Assembly: GCA_945907065.1 (NCBI GenBank) | Contig: CAMDSC010000007.1 | Span: 35,633-99,632, forward strand | Reading direction: 5' to 3' | Length of the DNA stretch: 64,000 nt | Source of the DNA: Chitinophaga pinensis | GTDB taxonomy: Bacteria > Bacteroidota > Bacteroidia > NS11-12g > UBA9320 | Part shown: positions 1-9,358 of the stretch, in pieces | Layout of the letters: each line of letters begins with the position of its first letter | How positions within the stretch are numbered: the stretch's first letter is position 1 | The notes under the pieces: generated by a model | The model's database searches: none | The model's input: the letters and a program-made list of their open reading frames with translations, nothing else | What the model was told of the DNA's origin: nothing | Position numbers and translations under genes: made by a program

Positions 1-538
1 CAAAAACAAAGGTGTCGCATTTGTTATTTGAATTGTAATACAGCGGAAAAGTAACTTTGGTATACGAATCTTGCCTTTTGGTAAATAAGAAATAGGCTCC
101 CCCTTGATTTATGTATCTATTTGTTTTGCGATTGCGATAACCAATATTAATATACATAAGCCCTGAATCAATTCCATTAGGTTGATATTTATAATAAAAA
201 CTAATATTTTTTAAGCGCTTTGGCCAACTATAGGTAACACCGGAATTAATATCACTGCCATACACCATAATGCTTGGCAAAGTATCTGCCATATTATTTC
301 CATCCTTAAATGCACTTGTTTCTAGGCGAGCTGCATATTGCCCTTGTTTAGCATCTGTTGATTTAAAAACAGTAAACGGAAGTCCAAATTCAGGTTTAAG
401 TTCATTTAAAGTAATCCATCCATCCGGATAAATGTAAGCCGAATTATCTACCCAATCTTCAAAATTTTCGTTGATAAGAGATTGGCTTTTCGACAGAAAA
501 CTAAGAAGTATAAATATTATAGCTGAAAGTGTTTTCAT
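1..538 (-). CDS. secreted protein, 3' end cut by window edge
   Basis: The reading frame opens with ATG at 536-538 and runs without a stop off the left edge, so only about 179 N-terminal residues are seen. The first 19 or so residues are a clean signal peptide (MKTLSAIIFILLSFLSKSQ). The mature part starts with an NENFEDW motif, which I associate with Bacteroidota secreted proteins that carry a jelly-roll or carbohydrate-binding-like domain at the N-terminus. The visible part is rich in Tyr, Asn and beta-strand-like patterns and has no catalytic motif I recognise. A T9SS sorting domain would lie beyond the edge and cannot be checked. It is probably transcribed separately from the membrane-protein gene that ends at 564, although both are on the same strand 25 bp apart. 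Function unknown. Confidence 0.7.
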   Translation of the reverse strand, partial: MKTLSAIIFILLSFLSKSQSLINENFEDWVDNSAYIYPDGWITLNELKPEFGLPFTVFKSTDAKQGQYAARLETSAFKDGNNMADTLPSIMVYGSDINSGVTYSWPKRLKNISFYYKYQPNGIDSGLMYINIGYRNRKTNRYINQGGAYFLFTKRQDSYTKVTFPLYYNSNNKCDTFVF

Positions 539-563
539 TATTTTACAAAGTAAAGCTTAAAAA

Positions 564-1967
564 CTATTTTTCGGGCAATGCCCAAAGCGTGGTATAAAGC
601 CGTTTAAAAAATACCTGAAGCAATAAAAAGAAAATTACAAACCCGGCAATTTCCCAATCATGAAATGCATCGTTATTACTGCCTCCATTGGATTCATAAT
701 AAAACAATGGCATAAAAGGCGTTACGACCACTACCAAATTTAAACAGGCGGCATTAAACCAGGAATGATTTCTTTTGAAGAATATAGCTATGGTTCCAAT
801 AAGCAATCCACAATATATCATAAAATAAAAAGTAAAAACTTCAGTTTCTCGGTAGGTTCGGGTTAGGGCTAAAAATATTCCGGAAACTACCATTATCACA
901 ATTCCACTAACCACGGATAATGTAAAATCACGGCGGCGAACATTGCGATATATCATAAAAATGAGAGTGATATAAAAACACATATACCACATAAAATGCC
1001 AGAAATCTTTCTCATGCAAAAAATTTCGGTCTGACTTGCGGCGTATAATATTATTAATGGTAGACTGAACACCATTAACAAACTGGAATTGGATTTGATC
1101 TTGCACCAACCGATAGCTGTAATTGTCATTAGCATTAAATTTATTTAAAACAGATTCTGCACTGCAATCTAAAGTTTTACCATATTTTTTGGCTGTTTTC
1201 AAAAAACAATTTATCAATTCCAATTGCTCGGCTCTTGATTTTTTTTGGTTAAAAATTATTTTGGCATAATTTGGGCAATTAATACCATACTTCGATTTAT
1301 CTTGGCGGCATGTATCTGGAAATACACTATCCGGATAAGGGTTTGGCTCCTCTAATATTTCCTCATAGTACCCATACGATGCATTTTTGTTTTCTATTTT
1401 ATCCCAAAAATTATCACTTCCAAAACTGTTAAAGTTATGATAATTGTAGAGATAAATAATTTTTGATGTATCATTTCCCTCGGCCATTCTATAGTTATAA
1501 TTTCCTACTGGAAAAAAAGCTGCACCTAAATTTAGAGCATTTATATCCTGTGCAAGTTCAGCATTGGGCACATAGTTTCTCACTTTTTGATCATAAATAA
1601 AAGAGAATGCAAACATGGTAGAGGCAATTAGGGCCACAGATAAAAGATGGAGAAAAAAATTGAGATATTCATCGCCAATGGGCCGCTTGCCGTATTGTTT
1701 AAAAATATTAAAGCGCCCTACATGAATCATCCAAATTACAAGGTAGGTAACTGATACAATAAAAAAGGTCCAAATCCAAGTATCAAAATCTGGACGTTCA
1801 TCCAAATTTACAGGCATAAGCATGGCCAATCCTCCTAAAATTAAGTTGGTAGCAAATACAGCATAAAGCACATTATGAATACGGCTTTGCCAAATAGTGG
1901 GGTAATGGATAAGAAGATAATGGTCTAATTGTTTTATTATCTTGGGAACAAAACGTTGTAAATTCAT
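564..1967 (-). CDS. polytopic membrane protein, partner of ABC ATPase
   Basis: This 467-residue protein has about three hydrophobic segments in the first 125 residues, a polar domain of roughly 190 residues rich in Asn, Tyr and Cys that probably faces the periplasm, and about five further membrane segments at the C-terminus. I do not recognise the family. The gene starts 20 bp downstream of the stop of an ABC-type ATPase on the same strand, so the two are probably one transcript and one complex, with this protein as the membrane subunit (inference). The split of membrane segments around a large extracytoplasmic domain resembles ABC-2 or MacB-type permeases in outline, but no sequence motif confirms this. 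The ATG start is supported by a positively charged N-terminus before the first membrane segment. Confidence 0.65.
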   Translation of the reverse strand: MNLQRFVPKIIKQLDHYLLIHYPTIWQSRIHNVLYAVFATNLILGGLAMLMPVNLDERPDFDTWIWTFFIVSVTYLVIWMIHVGRFNIFKQYGKRPIGDEYLNFFLHLLSVALIASTMFAFSFIYDQKVRNYVPNAELAQDINALNLGAAFFPVGNYNYRMAEGNDTSKIIYLYNYHNFNSFGSDNFWDKIENKNASYGYYEEILEEPNPYPDSVFPDTCRQDKSKYGINCPNYAKIIFNQKKSRAEQLELINCFLKTAKKYGKTLDCSAESVLNKFNANDNYSYRLVQDQIQFQFVNGVQSTINNIIRRKSDRNFLHEKDFWHFMWYMCFYITLIFMIYRNVRRRDFTLSVVSGIVIMVVSGIFLALTRTYRETEVFTFYFMIYCGLLIGTIAIFFKRNHSWFNAACLNLVVVVTPFMPLFYYESNGGSNNDAFHDWEIAGFVIFFLLLQVFFKRLYTTLWALPEK

Positions 1968-1987
1968 TGATTTATTTTAAAAAGGAT

Positions 1988-3169
1988 TTAATTTTCGTTA
2001 AAGAACTTTTTGGTAGAGTGAGTTAAATCACGGTAATAAGAAATAGCAATTCCCGCGTTAAGTATTAACTTTAATATTTCGAGAGAATTGTTAGAATTGG
2101 GGCAACGAATTATATAAACGCCGCCTTGTTGCTTTACGGAAATTTTATCAATTCCATTCAATGCCGCAATAATTTGGTCTCTACCGGCATTGGTTTCCAG
2201 TTCCGTTTCGGTATGTGTTTCCAATGCCTCACTGGTATCTACCGTTGAATTATAAATACTTTCACCATTCCGTAAAAAAACAATATGGTCTGCTACTTTT
2301 TCTACCTCATGCAATTGTTGTGAACTGAATAATATTGCCAAAGGATGGCGCTTTGACTTGGCTAGATTCCGAATATCCTGCAAAAATGTTTGTTGGGCAT
2401 TAATGTCTAAATTAGCCAATGGCTCATCCAATATAAGTAGCTGGGGCTTTAATAATAAAATTCGTGCCAGTTCAAAGCGAGTTCTATAACCACTGGAGAT
2501 TTGAGTCCAAAACAAATCTTTATATTTATTTAAACCCAATCGGGTGAGCATTACTTTTACAAGATATTCATTTTCAAAACCATAAATACCACGCGATGAT
2601 GCTGCAAAATGAAGATTGCTTTTAAGCTTTCCATACCAGCGCGGAATCCTTTGAGGAATGTAAGCTATACTTCCCTTTTGGTCATATAACGATTCTTCAC
2701 TCGCTATTCCTAATTCGTAATTAATTTCTCCTTCATCCAAGCTCAAATCACTGGCCATCATTCGCAATAGGGTAGTTTTACCATTTCCGTTTTCACCTAC
2801 AATACCTACCAACTCCCCCGTATTTATACTCATATCAATCGGGTGCAGTTTAAAATGCCCCGAACTATACGACTTGGTAATTTGCTGCCCGATTACCACA
2901 TTATTTCTTTCATCATTCGCCTCCAAATTCATCTCTGAAAATTGCAAAGCCAATTCTTTTACTTTATCCAAAAAGCTATTTTCAAAAATATTATTATCAT
3001 CGATTACACTATTGTAGGTATCGCACAAATTCAAAACCGTTTGCTTTTGGTTGGTGTTTAAATCTGTTTCGAGGCAAACATCCAAAAACCGCCTGAATCC
3101 TGTGGTATAATTCCCCGAATCTAAATGTTCATCAATTTCGGATACTTTAAAATTTGCTTTTGTCTCCAT
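1988..3169 (-). CDS. ABC transporter-type ATPase with helical N-terminal extension
   Basis: I start this 393-residue protein at the ATG at 3167-3169. The frame is open to 3268, but the extra segment abuts the terminator hairpin of the upstream gene. Residues 1 to about 95 form a charged, probably helical extension. The ATPase core follows: Walker A GENGNGKT near residue 125, Q-loop IPQR near 171, a degenerate signature SSGYR near 225 and Walker B LLILDEP near 244. The position of the H-loop histidine is Gln (FSSQQLHE near 284), and the signature is not LSGGQ, so hydrolysis may be altered. A C-terminal tail of about 90 residues follows the core. The membrane-protein gene lies 20 bp downstream and is the likely partner. 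The substrate cannot be predicted. Confidence 0.75.
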   Translation of the reverse strand: METKANFKVSEIDEHLDSGNYTTGFRRFLDVCLETDLNTNQKQTVLNLCDTYNSVIDDNNIFENSFLDKVKELALQFSEMNLEANDERNNVVIGQQITKSYSSGHFKLHPIDMSINTGELVGIVGENGNGKTTLLRMMASDLSLDEGEINYELGIASEESLYDQKGSIAYIPQRIPRWYGKLKSNLHFAASSRGIYGFENEYLVKVMLTRLGLNKYKDLFWTQISSGYRTRFELARILLLKPQLLILDEPLANLDINAQQTFLQDIRNLAKSKRHPLAILFSSQQLHEVEKVADHIVFLRNGESIYNSTVDTSEALETHTETELETNAGRDQIIAALNGIDKISVKQQGGVYIIRCPNSNNSLEILKLILNAGIAISYYRDLTHSTKKFFNEN

Positions 3170-3275
3170 TATACTAGTATAAACTTCAATGTTAAAAAAG
3201 TATTGTGTAAGTATTTCATGGTTCGATAAAGTGAATTTTTTATAAGTTAAACCTATAAAATTTTTCATAATAAAA

Positions 3276-3302
3276 AAGCCCTGAGTTTTTATGTCAGGGC
3301 TT
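3276..3302 (-). terminator. Rho-independent terminator
   Basis: A perfect 9-bp stem (AAGCCCTGA / TCAGGGCTT) with a 9-nt loop is followed, on the minus strand, by a run of T (plus-strand A run at 3272-3277). It sits directly after the coiled-coil gene that ends at 3324 and separates it from the ABC ATPase gene. The plus-strand side also has a T-rich stretch, so it may work in both directions. Confidence 0.8.
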
Positions 3303-3323
3303 CTATTTTAAAAAAAAAGAGTT

Positions 3324-3683
3324 TTATATGGGTTGTTGCAAAAACTGGTTCAATTCATGCTTTAAATCACTGATTATTTTTTCGAAGGTATTTATCTGAT
3401 CTTTAGCTGTGGCGTGGTCTGTATCAGCAACGGTATCATCAACATTTAGTAATTTTTCATTATTTTTTATAGAATGCTTCAGGCTATTTATTCGATGCTT
3501 TTGTATTGTAAGTTGATTTTGAAAATGTTCAATTTCCGTCATCACCGATCGCGAAGTATAGCTTGCTGCCAAATTTTCAATGCTGGATTGCATGGCATTA
3601 ATTTCGTCAGAATAAGAAGCTAATTTTTTTAACCATTCCAAATTTTCGGAATGCAAAACGTCTGTTTGATTTTTTGTTTCCAT
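3324..3683 (-). CDS. small coiled-coil protein, unknown function
   Basis: This 119-residue protein is almost wholly charged and polar with heptad-like spacing of Leu and Ile, which indicates one or two long helices forming a coiled coil. There is no signal peptide, membrane segment or Cys, so it is probably cytoplasmic. I do not recognise a family. It stands alone: a strong terminator follows it and a TAnnTTTG-type -10-like element lies 22 bp upstream of its ATG. Confidence 0.6.
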   Translation of the reverse strand: METKNQTDVLHSENLEWLKKLASYSDEINAMQSSIENLAASYTSRSVMTEIEHFQNQLTIQKHRINSLKHSIKNNEKLLNVDDTVADTDHATAKDQINTFEKIISDLKHELNQFLQQPI

Positions 3684-3704
3684 GAGTTTTACGAATTAAG
3701 TACT

Positions 3705-3712
3705 CAAAGGTA
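3705..3712 (-). promoter_or_regulatory. candidate -7 promoter element for coiled-coil gene
   Basis: The minus strand reads TACCTTTG, an exact match to the Bacteroidota -7 consensus TAnnTTTG, 22 bp before the ATG at 3683. No TTTG box sits at the ideal 19-nt distance; the nearest one, at 3726-3729, is only 13 nt away, so the call rests on the -7 box alone. Confidence 0.45.
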
Positions 3713-3774
3713 ATAATATTAGATTCAAATAAAAGTATATTTTAATGACAAGACTCATAGTTAAAAGACATAAA

Positions 3775-3810
3775 AAAAACCTCAAAATTTTAACAAATAT
3801 TAAGGTTTTT
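3775..3810 (-). terminator. terminator of ATP synthase operon
   Basis: An AAAAACCT / AGGTTTTT stem of 8 bp with a 20-nt AT-rich loop is followed on the minus strand by an uninterrupted T run. It lies about 45 bp past the atpG stop and before the coiled-coil gene. The stem is AU-rich, so termination may be only moderate. Confidence 0.6.
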
Positions 3811-3855
3811 ATTTATTAGAGATACAAATTTTTGAGTCTCTGCGTGGTGAATATC

Positions 3856-4737
3856 TTATTTTCCGCTCATTGCAGCTGCACCACCTACTATCTCCGAAAT
3901 TTCAGTAGTAATGGCCGCCTGACGGGCTTGATTGTATTGAAGTCTTAATGATTTTAATAATTCTCCTGCATTTTCAGTAGCTTTGTCCATGGCTACCATT
4001 CGGGCGCCATGCTCAGATGCGTTTGAATCTAAAATAGCTTTTAGCAACTGAGTTTTTACGGCACGGGGTATTAAATCTTGTAAAATATCTGTTTTGCTTG
4101 GCTCAAATATAAAATCATTAGAAGCTGCTTTTTTTCCAACGTAATGAGAAAGATCAACAGGAAGTACTCTTTCTTCTCTGATTATTTGAGTAGCTGCATT
4201 TTTAAACTGATTATACAACACCCTTACTTCGTCGTATTTTCCTGTTAAAAAATCATCAATGATAGTTTGCCCAACTCCAAAAATATGCTCAGCATTAGCT
4301 TGAGCAAAAATTTCACGGTTGTCAACATTTAGATTAAAGGGAGTTGTTTTATAAAATTCAAACCCTTTTTTACCCATAAACATTAAAGTAATATTTTTGG
4401 CGGCTAAGTCTTTATAATTTGTTTCAATCATAGCACGGGTGGCCTTGGTTATGTTGGCATTAAAAGGCCCACACAATCCGCGGTCGGAAGTAACTACAAT
4501 TAATAAGACATTTTTAATAGGACGTGGCTGAAAAAAAGCTTTCAATTTGGCATCATCAGCACTACCTGCAAGGTTACCTAAAATACTCTGTAATTTTTCG
4601 GCATAGGGGCGTAACTGAATAATAGCATTCTGGGCTCTACGAAGCTTAGTAGCCGATACCAATTTCATAGCTTTGGTAATCTGCTGTGTGCTTATCGTTG
4701 AACTAATCCGTATTCTAACCTCTTTTAAATTCGCCAT
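3856..4737 (-). CDS. atpG: ATP synthase F1 subunit gamma
   Basis: The gamma subunit is the rotating shaft of F1 that couples proton flow in Fo to ATP synthesis by the alpha3beta3 head. The 293-residue length is normal. The N-terminus (MANLKEVRIRISS, then TQQITKAMKLVSATKLRRAQ) and the C-terminus (RLQYNQARQAAITTEISEIVGGAAA) are the two conserved helices of the coiled-coil shaft. The internal motif SDRGLCGPFN is also diagnostic. It is the last gene of the operon, 19 bp after atpA, and a hairpin with a T run follows. Confidence 0.97.
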   Translation of the reverse strand: MANLKEVRIRISSTISTQQITKAMKLVSATKLRRAQNAIIQLRPYAEKLQSILGNLAGSADDAKLKAFFQPRPIKNVLLIVVTSDRGLCGPFNANITKATRAMIETNYKDLAAKNITLMFMGKKGFEFYKTTPFNLNVDNREIFAQANAEHIFGVGQTIIDDFLTGKYDEVRVLYNQFKNAATQIIREERVLPVDLSHYVGKKAASNDFIFEPSKTDILQDLIPRAVKTQLLKAILDSNASEHGARMVAMDKATENAGELLKSLRLQYNQARQAAITTEISEIVGGAAAMSGK

Positions 4738-4756
4738 CCGTATTTACGATTTTAGA

Positions 4757-6337
4757 TTATGCTGAATAACTTGCGCTAAGGTCAGCACCTACACTTTCCA
4801 AAACTCCTGTTATTTCATCATCAAATTTACCAGCTGCCAAACTTTTCAAAGTATCATTATGTTTGCTTAGCATTACTTGTAAAAATTCTGCTTCAAATTC
4901 ACGTATTTTATTTACTGGAACTTTAGATAATAATCCCTTTGTTCCCAAATAAATGATAGCAGTTTGTTGCTCTACAGGAACCGGAGAATATTGTGGTTGC
5001 TTAAGCAATTCCACATTTCTTGCTCCTTTTTCTAAAACTGATTTAGTAGCAGCATCCAAGTCAGAACCAAATTTTGAGAAGGCTTCCAATTCACGGTATT
5101 GGGCCTGGTCAAGTTTAAGTGTTCCGGCAACCTTTTTCATTGATTTTATCTGCGCATTTCCTCCCACACGTGATACCGAAATACCTACGTTGATAGCAGG
5201 ACGAACACCGGAGTTGAACAAGTTACTTTCTAAAAATATCTGACCATCGGTAATAGAAATTACGTTGGTTGGAATATATGCGGATACGTCTCCTGCTTGT
5301 GTTTCAATTATAGGTAGTGCTGTTAAGGATCCACCACCTTTTACCAAATGCTTGATGCTATCCGGCAAATCATTCATTTTAGAAGTAATGGCATCTGTAC
5401 TGTTCAATTTACAAGCTCTTTCTAGCAAACGGGAGTGTAAATAAAACACGTCTCCAGGATATGCTTCACGTCCCGGTGGACGTTTTAGCAACAATGAAAC
5501 TTCGCGATAAGCTACTGCTTGTTTTGATAAATCATCATAAACAACTAATGCTGGTAAGCCTTGATCACGGAAAAACTCACCGATGGCGGCACCTGCCATT
5601 GGAGCATAAAACTGCAATGGGGCAGGATCAGCAGCAGTTGCAGCTACTACAATGGTGTAAGCCATAGCACCACGTTCTTCTAACGATTTAACAACTTGTT
5701 TTACAGTGGAAGCTTTTTGGCCAATGGCCACATATATACAATAAACAGGACTTCCTTTTTCGAAAAATTCTTTTTGATTAATAATGGTATCCACCGCAAC
5801 GGCTGATTTACCGGTTTGGCGGTCACCAATAATTAACTCACGTTGTCCACGACCGATTGGAATCATGGCGTCAATCGCTTTAATACCAGTTTGCAATGGT
5901 TCTTTTACAGGCTCACGAAACAAAACACCCGGTGCTTTTCGTTCCAAAGGCATTTCAAATTTATCACCTACAATCGGACCTTTTCCATCAATTGGTTCGC
6001 CAAGTGTGTTTACTACACGACCTAACATTCCATGTCCTACCTGTATAGAAGCAATTTGATTGGTACGTTTTACAGTATCTCCTTCTTTTACTCCGGCGCT
6101 ACTTCCAAGTAATACCGCTCCTACGTTATCCTCTTCAAGGTTAAGAACGATACCTTTCAGTCCGTTATCAAACTCAATCAACTCACCTGACTTTACCTTT
6201 GTCAATCCATAGATACGGGCAATACCATCACCTACCTGCAATACCGTTCCTACTTCTTCAAGTTGGGCGGCTGTTTTGTAGTTTGATAGTTGCTCACGAA
6301 TTATTGATGATACTTCATCTGGTCTTATCTGGGCCAT
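4757..6337 (-). CDS. atpA: ATP synthase F1 subunit alpha
   Basis: The alpha subunit forms the F1 head with beta and carries the non-catalytic nucleotide sites. All 526 residues are intact. The N-terminus [17 protein letters not shown] is typical, the P-loop [10 protein letters not shown] lies near residue 170, and the alpha signature [14 protein letters not shown] lies near residue 380. It starts 6 bp after the atpH stop. The gene for its catalytic partner beta (atpD) is not in the window; in many Bacteroidota atpD-atpC form a separate locus, so this is expected rather than a loss. Confidence 0.98.
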   Translation of the reverse strand: MAQIRPDEVSSIIREQLSNYKTAAQLEEVGTVLQVGDGIARIYGLTKVKSGELIEFDNGLKGIVLNLEEDNVGAVLLGSSAGVKEGDTVKRTNQIASIQVGHGMLGRVVNTLGEPIDGKGPIVGDKFEMPLERKAPGVLFREPVKEPLQTGIKAIDAMIPIGRGQRELIIGDRQTGKSAVAVDTIINQKEFFEKGSPVYCIYVAIGQKASTVKQVVKSLEERGAMAYTIVVAATAADPAPLQFYAPMAGAAIGEFFRDQGLPALVVYDDLSKQAVAYREVSLLLKRPPGREAYPGDVFYLHSRLLERACKLNSTDAITSKMNDLPDSIKHLVKGGGSLTALPIIETQAGDVSAYIPTNVISITDGQIFLESNLFNSGVRPAINVGISVSRVGGNAQIKSMKKVAGTLKLDQAQYRELEAFSKFGSDLDAATKSVLEKGARNVELLKQPQYSPVPVEQQTAIIYLGTKGLLSKVPVNKIREFEAEFLQVMLSKHNDTLKSLAAGKFDDEITGVLESVGADLSASYSA

Positions 6338-6343
6338 TTTTTA

Positions 6344-6877
6344 TTAATTTAACTGTTGTTTTAATTTGTTTAATTCACTCTTTATACTCATATCCAAAAG
6401 TTTGTCTTCGTAATTGATGACCAAACCCCCAATGATATCCGCATCTGTTTTCACAGTGAGTTGAACATGCGGTTTGTTTATTTTTTTAGAAATGTAGGCT
6501 TTTATTTGGTTCAAACTGGCTTCGTCCAAAGTTGTGGCAGCTGTTACAGTTGCTCTGGCTATTCCTTTTTGATCGTTGTAAATAGCTATAAACTGATTGG
6601 CTATTTCCACCAAATACCGTTCACGTCTCGCACTTATTACTTTCTTTAAAAAAAGCTGCATAAGCACCGATGAATCCTTAAAAACGGAAGTTAAAACAGA
6701 ATTTTTAGTATCTGCTGTAACTAACGGGCTTCTAAGCATTGCCACCAAATCATGACTGTGAATTGCCGTGTCATAAATTGTTTGAACATCCTCATACACC
6801 TTATCAAGATTTCCTTGTTCGGTGGCTAATCCTATTAAGGATTTTGCATATCGTGAAGCAATCCGTATTTCTGACAT
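6344..6877 (-). CDS. atpH: ATP synthase F1 subunit delta
   Basis: The delta subunit is the peripheral connector between the F1 head and the b-subunit stalk. The 177-residue length fits. The N-terminus EIRIASRYAKSLIGLA and the C-terminal segment with DADIIGGLVINYEDKLLDMS are the two conserved signatures of the OSCP/delta family. Its ATG is one base away from the atpF stop, which suggests translational coupling. Confidence 0.96.
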   Translation of the reverse strand: MSEIRIASRYAKSLIGLATEQGNLDKVYEDVQTIYDTAIHSHDLVAMLRSPLVTADTKNSVLTSVFKDSSVLMQLFLKKVISARRERYLVEIANQFIAIYNDQKGIARATVTAATTLDEASLNQIKAYISKKINKPHVQLTVKTDADIIGGLVINYEDKLLDMSIKSELNKLKQQLN

Positions 6878-6878
6878 C

Positions 6879-7367
6879 TTAGTTTAGCGAAGCTGACTTT
6901 AAGTTTTCCTCCACAAGTTTCATTTGCTGATCCTTGTTTTCAAATTCTTTCTTTAACACAGTTTCAGCCATCTGAATACTTAGGCTTACCACTTGTTTTT
7001 TAAGTTCAGCAATAGCTGCAGATTTTTCATTTTCAATTTCCTGCTTAGCTTTTGCCATAATACGTTGCTCTTCTTCCACCGCTGATTTACGTGCTTTCGT
7101 TACTATATCTTCACCAATTTCTTTGGCTTCTTTTAGCATCTTTTCACGTTCTACACGGGCTTCGGCCAAAAATTTCTCGTTGTCGGCTTTAAGCTGAGAA
7201 AGTTGTGCATTGGCACTTTCGGCAGATTTTAATGAATCTGAAATAAAATCCTCACGGTCCTTAAGCGATTTTAAAATTGGAGCCCATGCCATTTTTTTCA
7301 ATAGCATCAACACAATCAAAAACGCGATTGTAGTCCAGAGAATGGTACCTAATCCGGCTGATAACAT
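6879..7367 (-). CDS. atpF: ATP synthase Fo subunit b
   Basis: Subunit b is the peripheral stalk. The 162-residue protein has one N-terminal membrane helix (about residues 7-25) followed by a long charged helix rich in Ala, Glu and Lys that dimerises and reaches the F1 head. The motif WAPILKSLKDRE after the membrane helix is typical. Its leader contains a hairpin with a T run that separates it from atpE. Confidence 0.95.
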   Translation of the reverse strand: MLSAGLGTILWTTIAFLIVLMLLKKMAWAPILKSLKDREDFISDSLKSAESANAQLSQLKADNEKFLAEARVEREKMLKEAKEIGEDIVTKARKSAVEEEQRIMAKAKQEIENEKSAAIAELKKQVVSLSIQMAETVLKKEFENKDQQMKLVEENLKSASLN

Positions 7368-7391
7368 GTTTGTTTAATGTTAAATTGTTTA

Positions 7392-7437
7392 AAAAAAAGT
7401 TTAAGCTTTAATCCCGACTTGTGTCGAGACTAAAGCT
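7392..7437 (-). terminator. internal terminator or attenuator between atpE and atpF
   Basis: On the minus strand, 8 nt after the atpE stop codon, a hairpin forms from a 7-bp outer stem AGCTTTA / TAAAGCT plus an inner stem around CGAC / GTCG with two mismatches and a TTGT-type loop (7404-7437). It is followed by AAAC and eight T residues (7392-7399). This has the form of an intrinsic terminator inside the operon. Partial termination here would give more atpE message than downstream messages, which fits the need for many c subunits per complex (inference). Confidence 0.65.
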
Positions 7438-7445
7438 ATTTTTAA

Positions 7446-7733
<288 letters not shown>

Positions 7734-8891
7734 TTAATGGTGTGGTTCTTCTAAAGCTGAGCCAAAATATGAGGCTGCCAAAAGCGTGAACACATACGCT
7801 TGTAAAAATGCTACTAGTAGCTCAATAAAATACATGAATACCATGAATGCTACCGAACCTATTCCTACTCCATAACCAGCTCCTGCACTGGTTGCGCCAA
7901 ATATAAATATCAAAGCTGTAAGGGCTAAAAATACAATATGGCCTGCGGTCATGTTTGCGGTTAAACGAATCATTAATACCAATGGTTTCATAAAAAGGCC
8001 AATAATTTCGATGGGTACTAAAATGAATTTAATAGGTAATGGAACACCATGTGGCCATAAAATATGTGTCCAATAATATCCTTTCCCGTTTACAGTTGTA
8101 ATTATAAAAACAATAGTTGCTAAAACTATAGTTACCCCAAGGGTTCCCATAATATTAAAGCCGCCAATAAAAGGAATCATTCCTAAAATATTAGCTACCC
8201 ATATAAAAAAGAAAGTAGTTAATAAAAATGGCATAAAACGATGGGCGTGTTTTGGGCCAATAGCAGGTATAACAACTTCGTCTCTTATAAATAGTACTAA
8301 TGGTTCTAATAATCCTTGAACTCCATTAGGAGCCATATTTGGGTTCTTTTTGTATTTGCGGGCTGCACCGCCAAATAACACTAACAATATGGTAATGGTG
8401 ATGAACATACCAACAACACTTTTGGTTGGTGATAAATCTAAAACTGATTGATTAGTTACTTTACCCTCAGCATTAAATGAAATTCCTTCTGCCCCTTCGG
8501 CTTTATATATTTTTTCACCTTGCAATACATAACCATCATGCTCATAGTAATGCTGATGCTTACCGTTAAACTCTATATTTTTTTTGTTATGATAAAAATG
8601 AGAAGCAGAAAAACATTTAAAACCTGTTTCGTTTTTAATTATTACAGGAAGATAAAATGAATAATGGCTTTCGTTTGGTTTTCCTTCGTTTAATGTAAAA
8701 AAATGAATTTCATGTGCATCGGTAATGTGATGAATAATCATTTCACCAGCGTCAAATTTTTGTTCGTGTGAAACTTCTTTAGAATGAGCTTCTGTAGCTG
8801 CAGTTTCATGCGAAATAGTATCATGCGAAGCAAACGACACTAATGAAAAAAGCGTAAAAAGAACAAATGCTACGTTTCTTTTAAAATTCAT
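7734..8891 (-). CDS. atpB: ATP synthase Fo subunit a with secreted His-rich N-terminal domain
   Basis: Subunit a provides the proton half-channels next to the c ring. I start at the ATG at 8889-8891 (385 residues) because it begins a signal peptide (MNFKRNVAFVLFTLFSLVSFA); the frame continues upstream into the neighbouring gene. After the signal lies a polar domain of about 125 residues rich in His (SHDTISHE, MIIHHITDAHEIH), likely periplasmic. The membrane core follows, with the conserved MIRLTANMTAGH segment that holds the essential Arg. Long N-terminal extensions of this subunit are known in Bacteroidota; the role of the His-rich part is not known to me. It is 36 bp before atpE. Confidence 0.95.
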   Translation of the reverse strand: MNFKRNVAFVLFTLFSLVSFASHDTISHETAATEAHSKEVSHEQKFDAGEMIIHHITDAHEIHFFTLNEGKPNESHYSFYLPVIIKNETGFKCFSASHFYHNKKNIEFNGKHQHYYEHDGYVLQGEKIYKAEGAEGISFNAEGKVTNQSVLDLSPTKSVVGMFITITILLVLFGGAARKYKKNPNMAPNGVQGLLEPLVLFIRDEVVIPAIGPKHAHRFMPFLLTTFFFIWVANILGMIPFIGGFNIMGTLGVTIVLATIVFIITTVNGKGYYWTHILWPHGVPLPIKFILVPIEIIGLFMKPLVLMIRLTANMTAGHIVFLALTALIFIFGATSAGAGYGVGIGSVAFMVFMYFIELLVAFLQAYVFTLLAASYFGSALEEPHH

Positions 8892-8922
8892 ATTTGAGAT
8901 AAAAATCTGTTTTTCAGTTACT

Positions 8923-9312
8923 TTAAGATTCAAGGCCATCCTTTTTATCGGTGCGCAATTTATGTAGTAAAAACTTAATTTCAAATACTGTGAAAAATAA
9001 ATATAAAATAAAAAAATAAATGATGAAAAACGTGTTCCTTTCTTTGGCTGTAACCCAATAAATAACCACGAATAAAACACAGAACATCATCCGTAATCCT
9101 ACCCCGCCCATTACACCGGTCACAAACCGTGAGCCGCTTTTGGCAGCTGATTTCAATGATAACCTTGTTAAAACCGTAGTAAGTATGGCGAAAAAGGTCA
9201 AAGCTATCCAGCCAATTAAGCCGATATTTGTTAAACCGGTTGTATCAGAAATAAAGAGGATTGCCCCACAAACAAGGGATATTAAAAAAAGTTGGGTATA
9301 AAATTTTGACAT
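8923..9312 (-). CDS. ATP synthase accessory membrane protein, AtpI-like
   Basis: I choose the ATG at 9310-9312 (129 residues, MSKFYTQLFL) because a perfect promoter lies at 9328-9358, inside the longer open frame. The protein has four hydrophobic segments and no soluble domain. It is the first gene of the ATP synthase operon, 31 bp before atpB, the place where subunit I-like proteins are found. AtpI proteins help c-ring assembly or Mg2+ supply. The assignment rests on position and topology rather than on a sequence motif. Confidence 0.65.
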   Translation of the reverse strand: MSKFYTQLFLISLVCGAILFISDTTGLTNIGLIGWIALTFFAILTTVLTRLSLKSAAKSGSRFVTGVMGGVGLRMMFCVLFVVIYWVTAKERNTFFIIYFFILYLFFTVFEIKFLLHKLRTDKKDGLES

Positions 9313-9327
9313 AGGGAATTGGAGGGG

Positions 9328-9358
9328 CAAAGGTAAGGGGATGAAGCTAAAAGGCAAA
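9328..9358 (-). promoter_or_regulatory. promoter of ATP synthase operon
   Basis: On the minus strand TTTG (9358-9355), 19 nt, then TACCTTTG (9335-9328): a perfect match to the Bacteroidota sigma-A consensus TTTG-N19-TAnnTTTG. The predicted transcription start is about 9321, giving a leader of about 10 nt before the ATG at 9312. This placement excludes the longer start at 9357. Confidence 0.8.

Noticed and set aside
8892..9080. Longer N-terminus of atpB (63 extra residues)
   Set aside because: It overlaps the atpI-like gene, and the shorter start begins a clear signal peptide.
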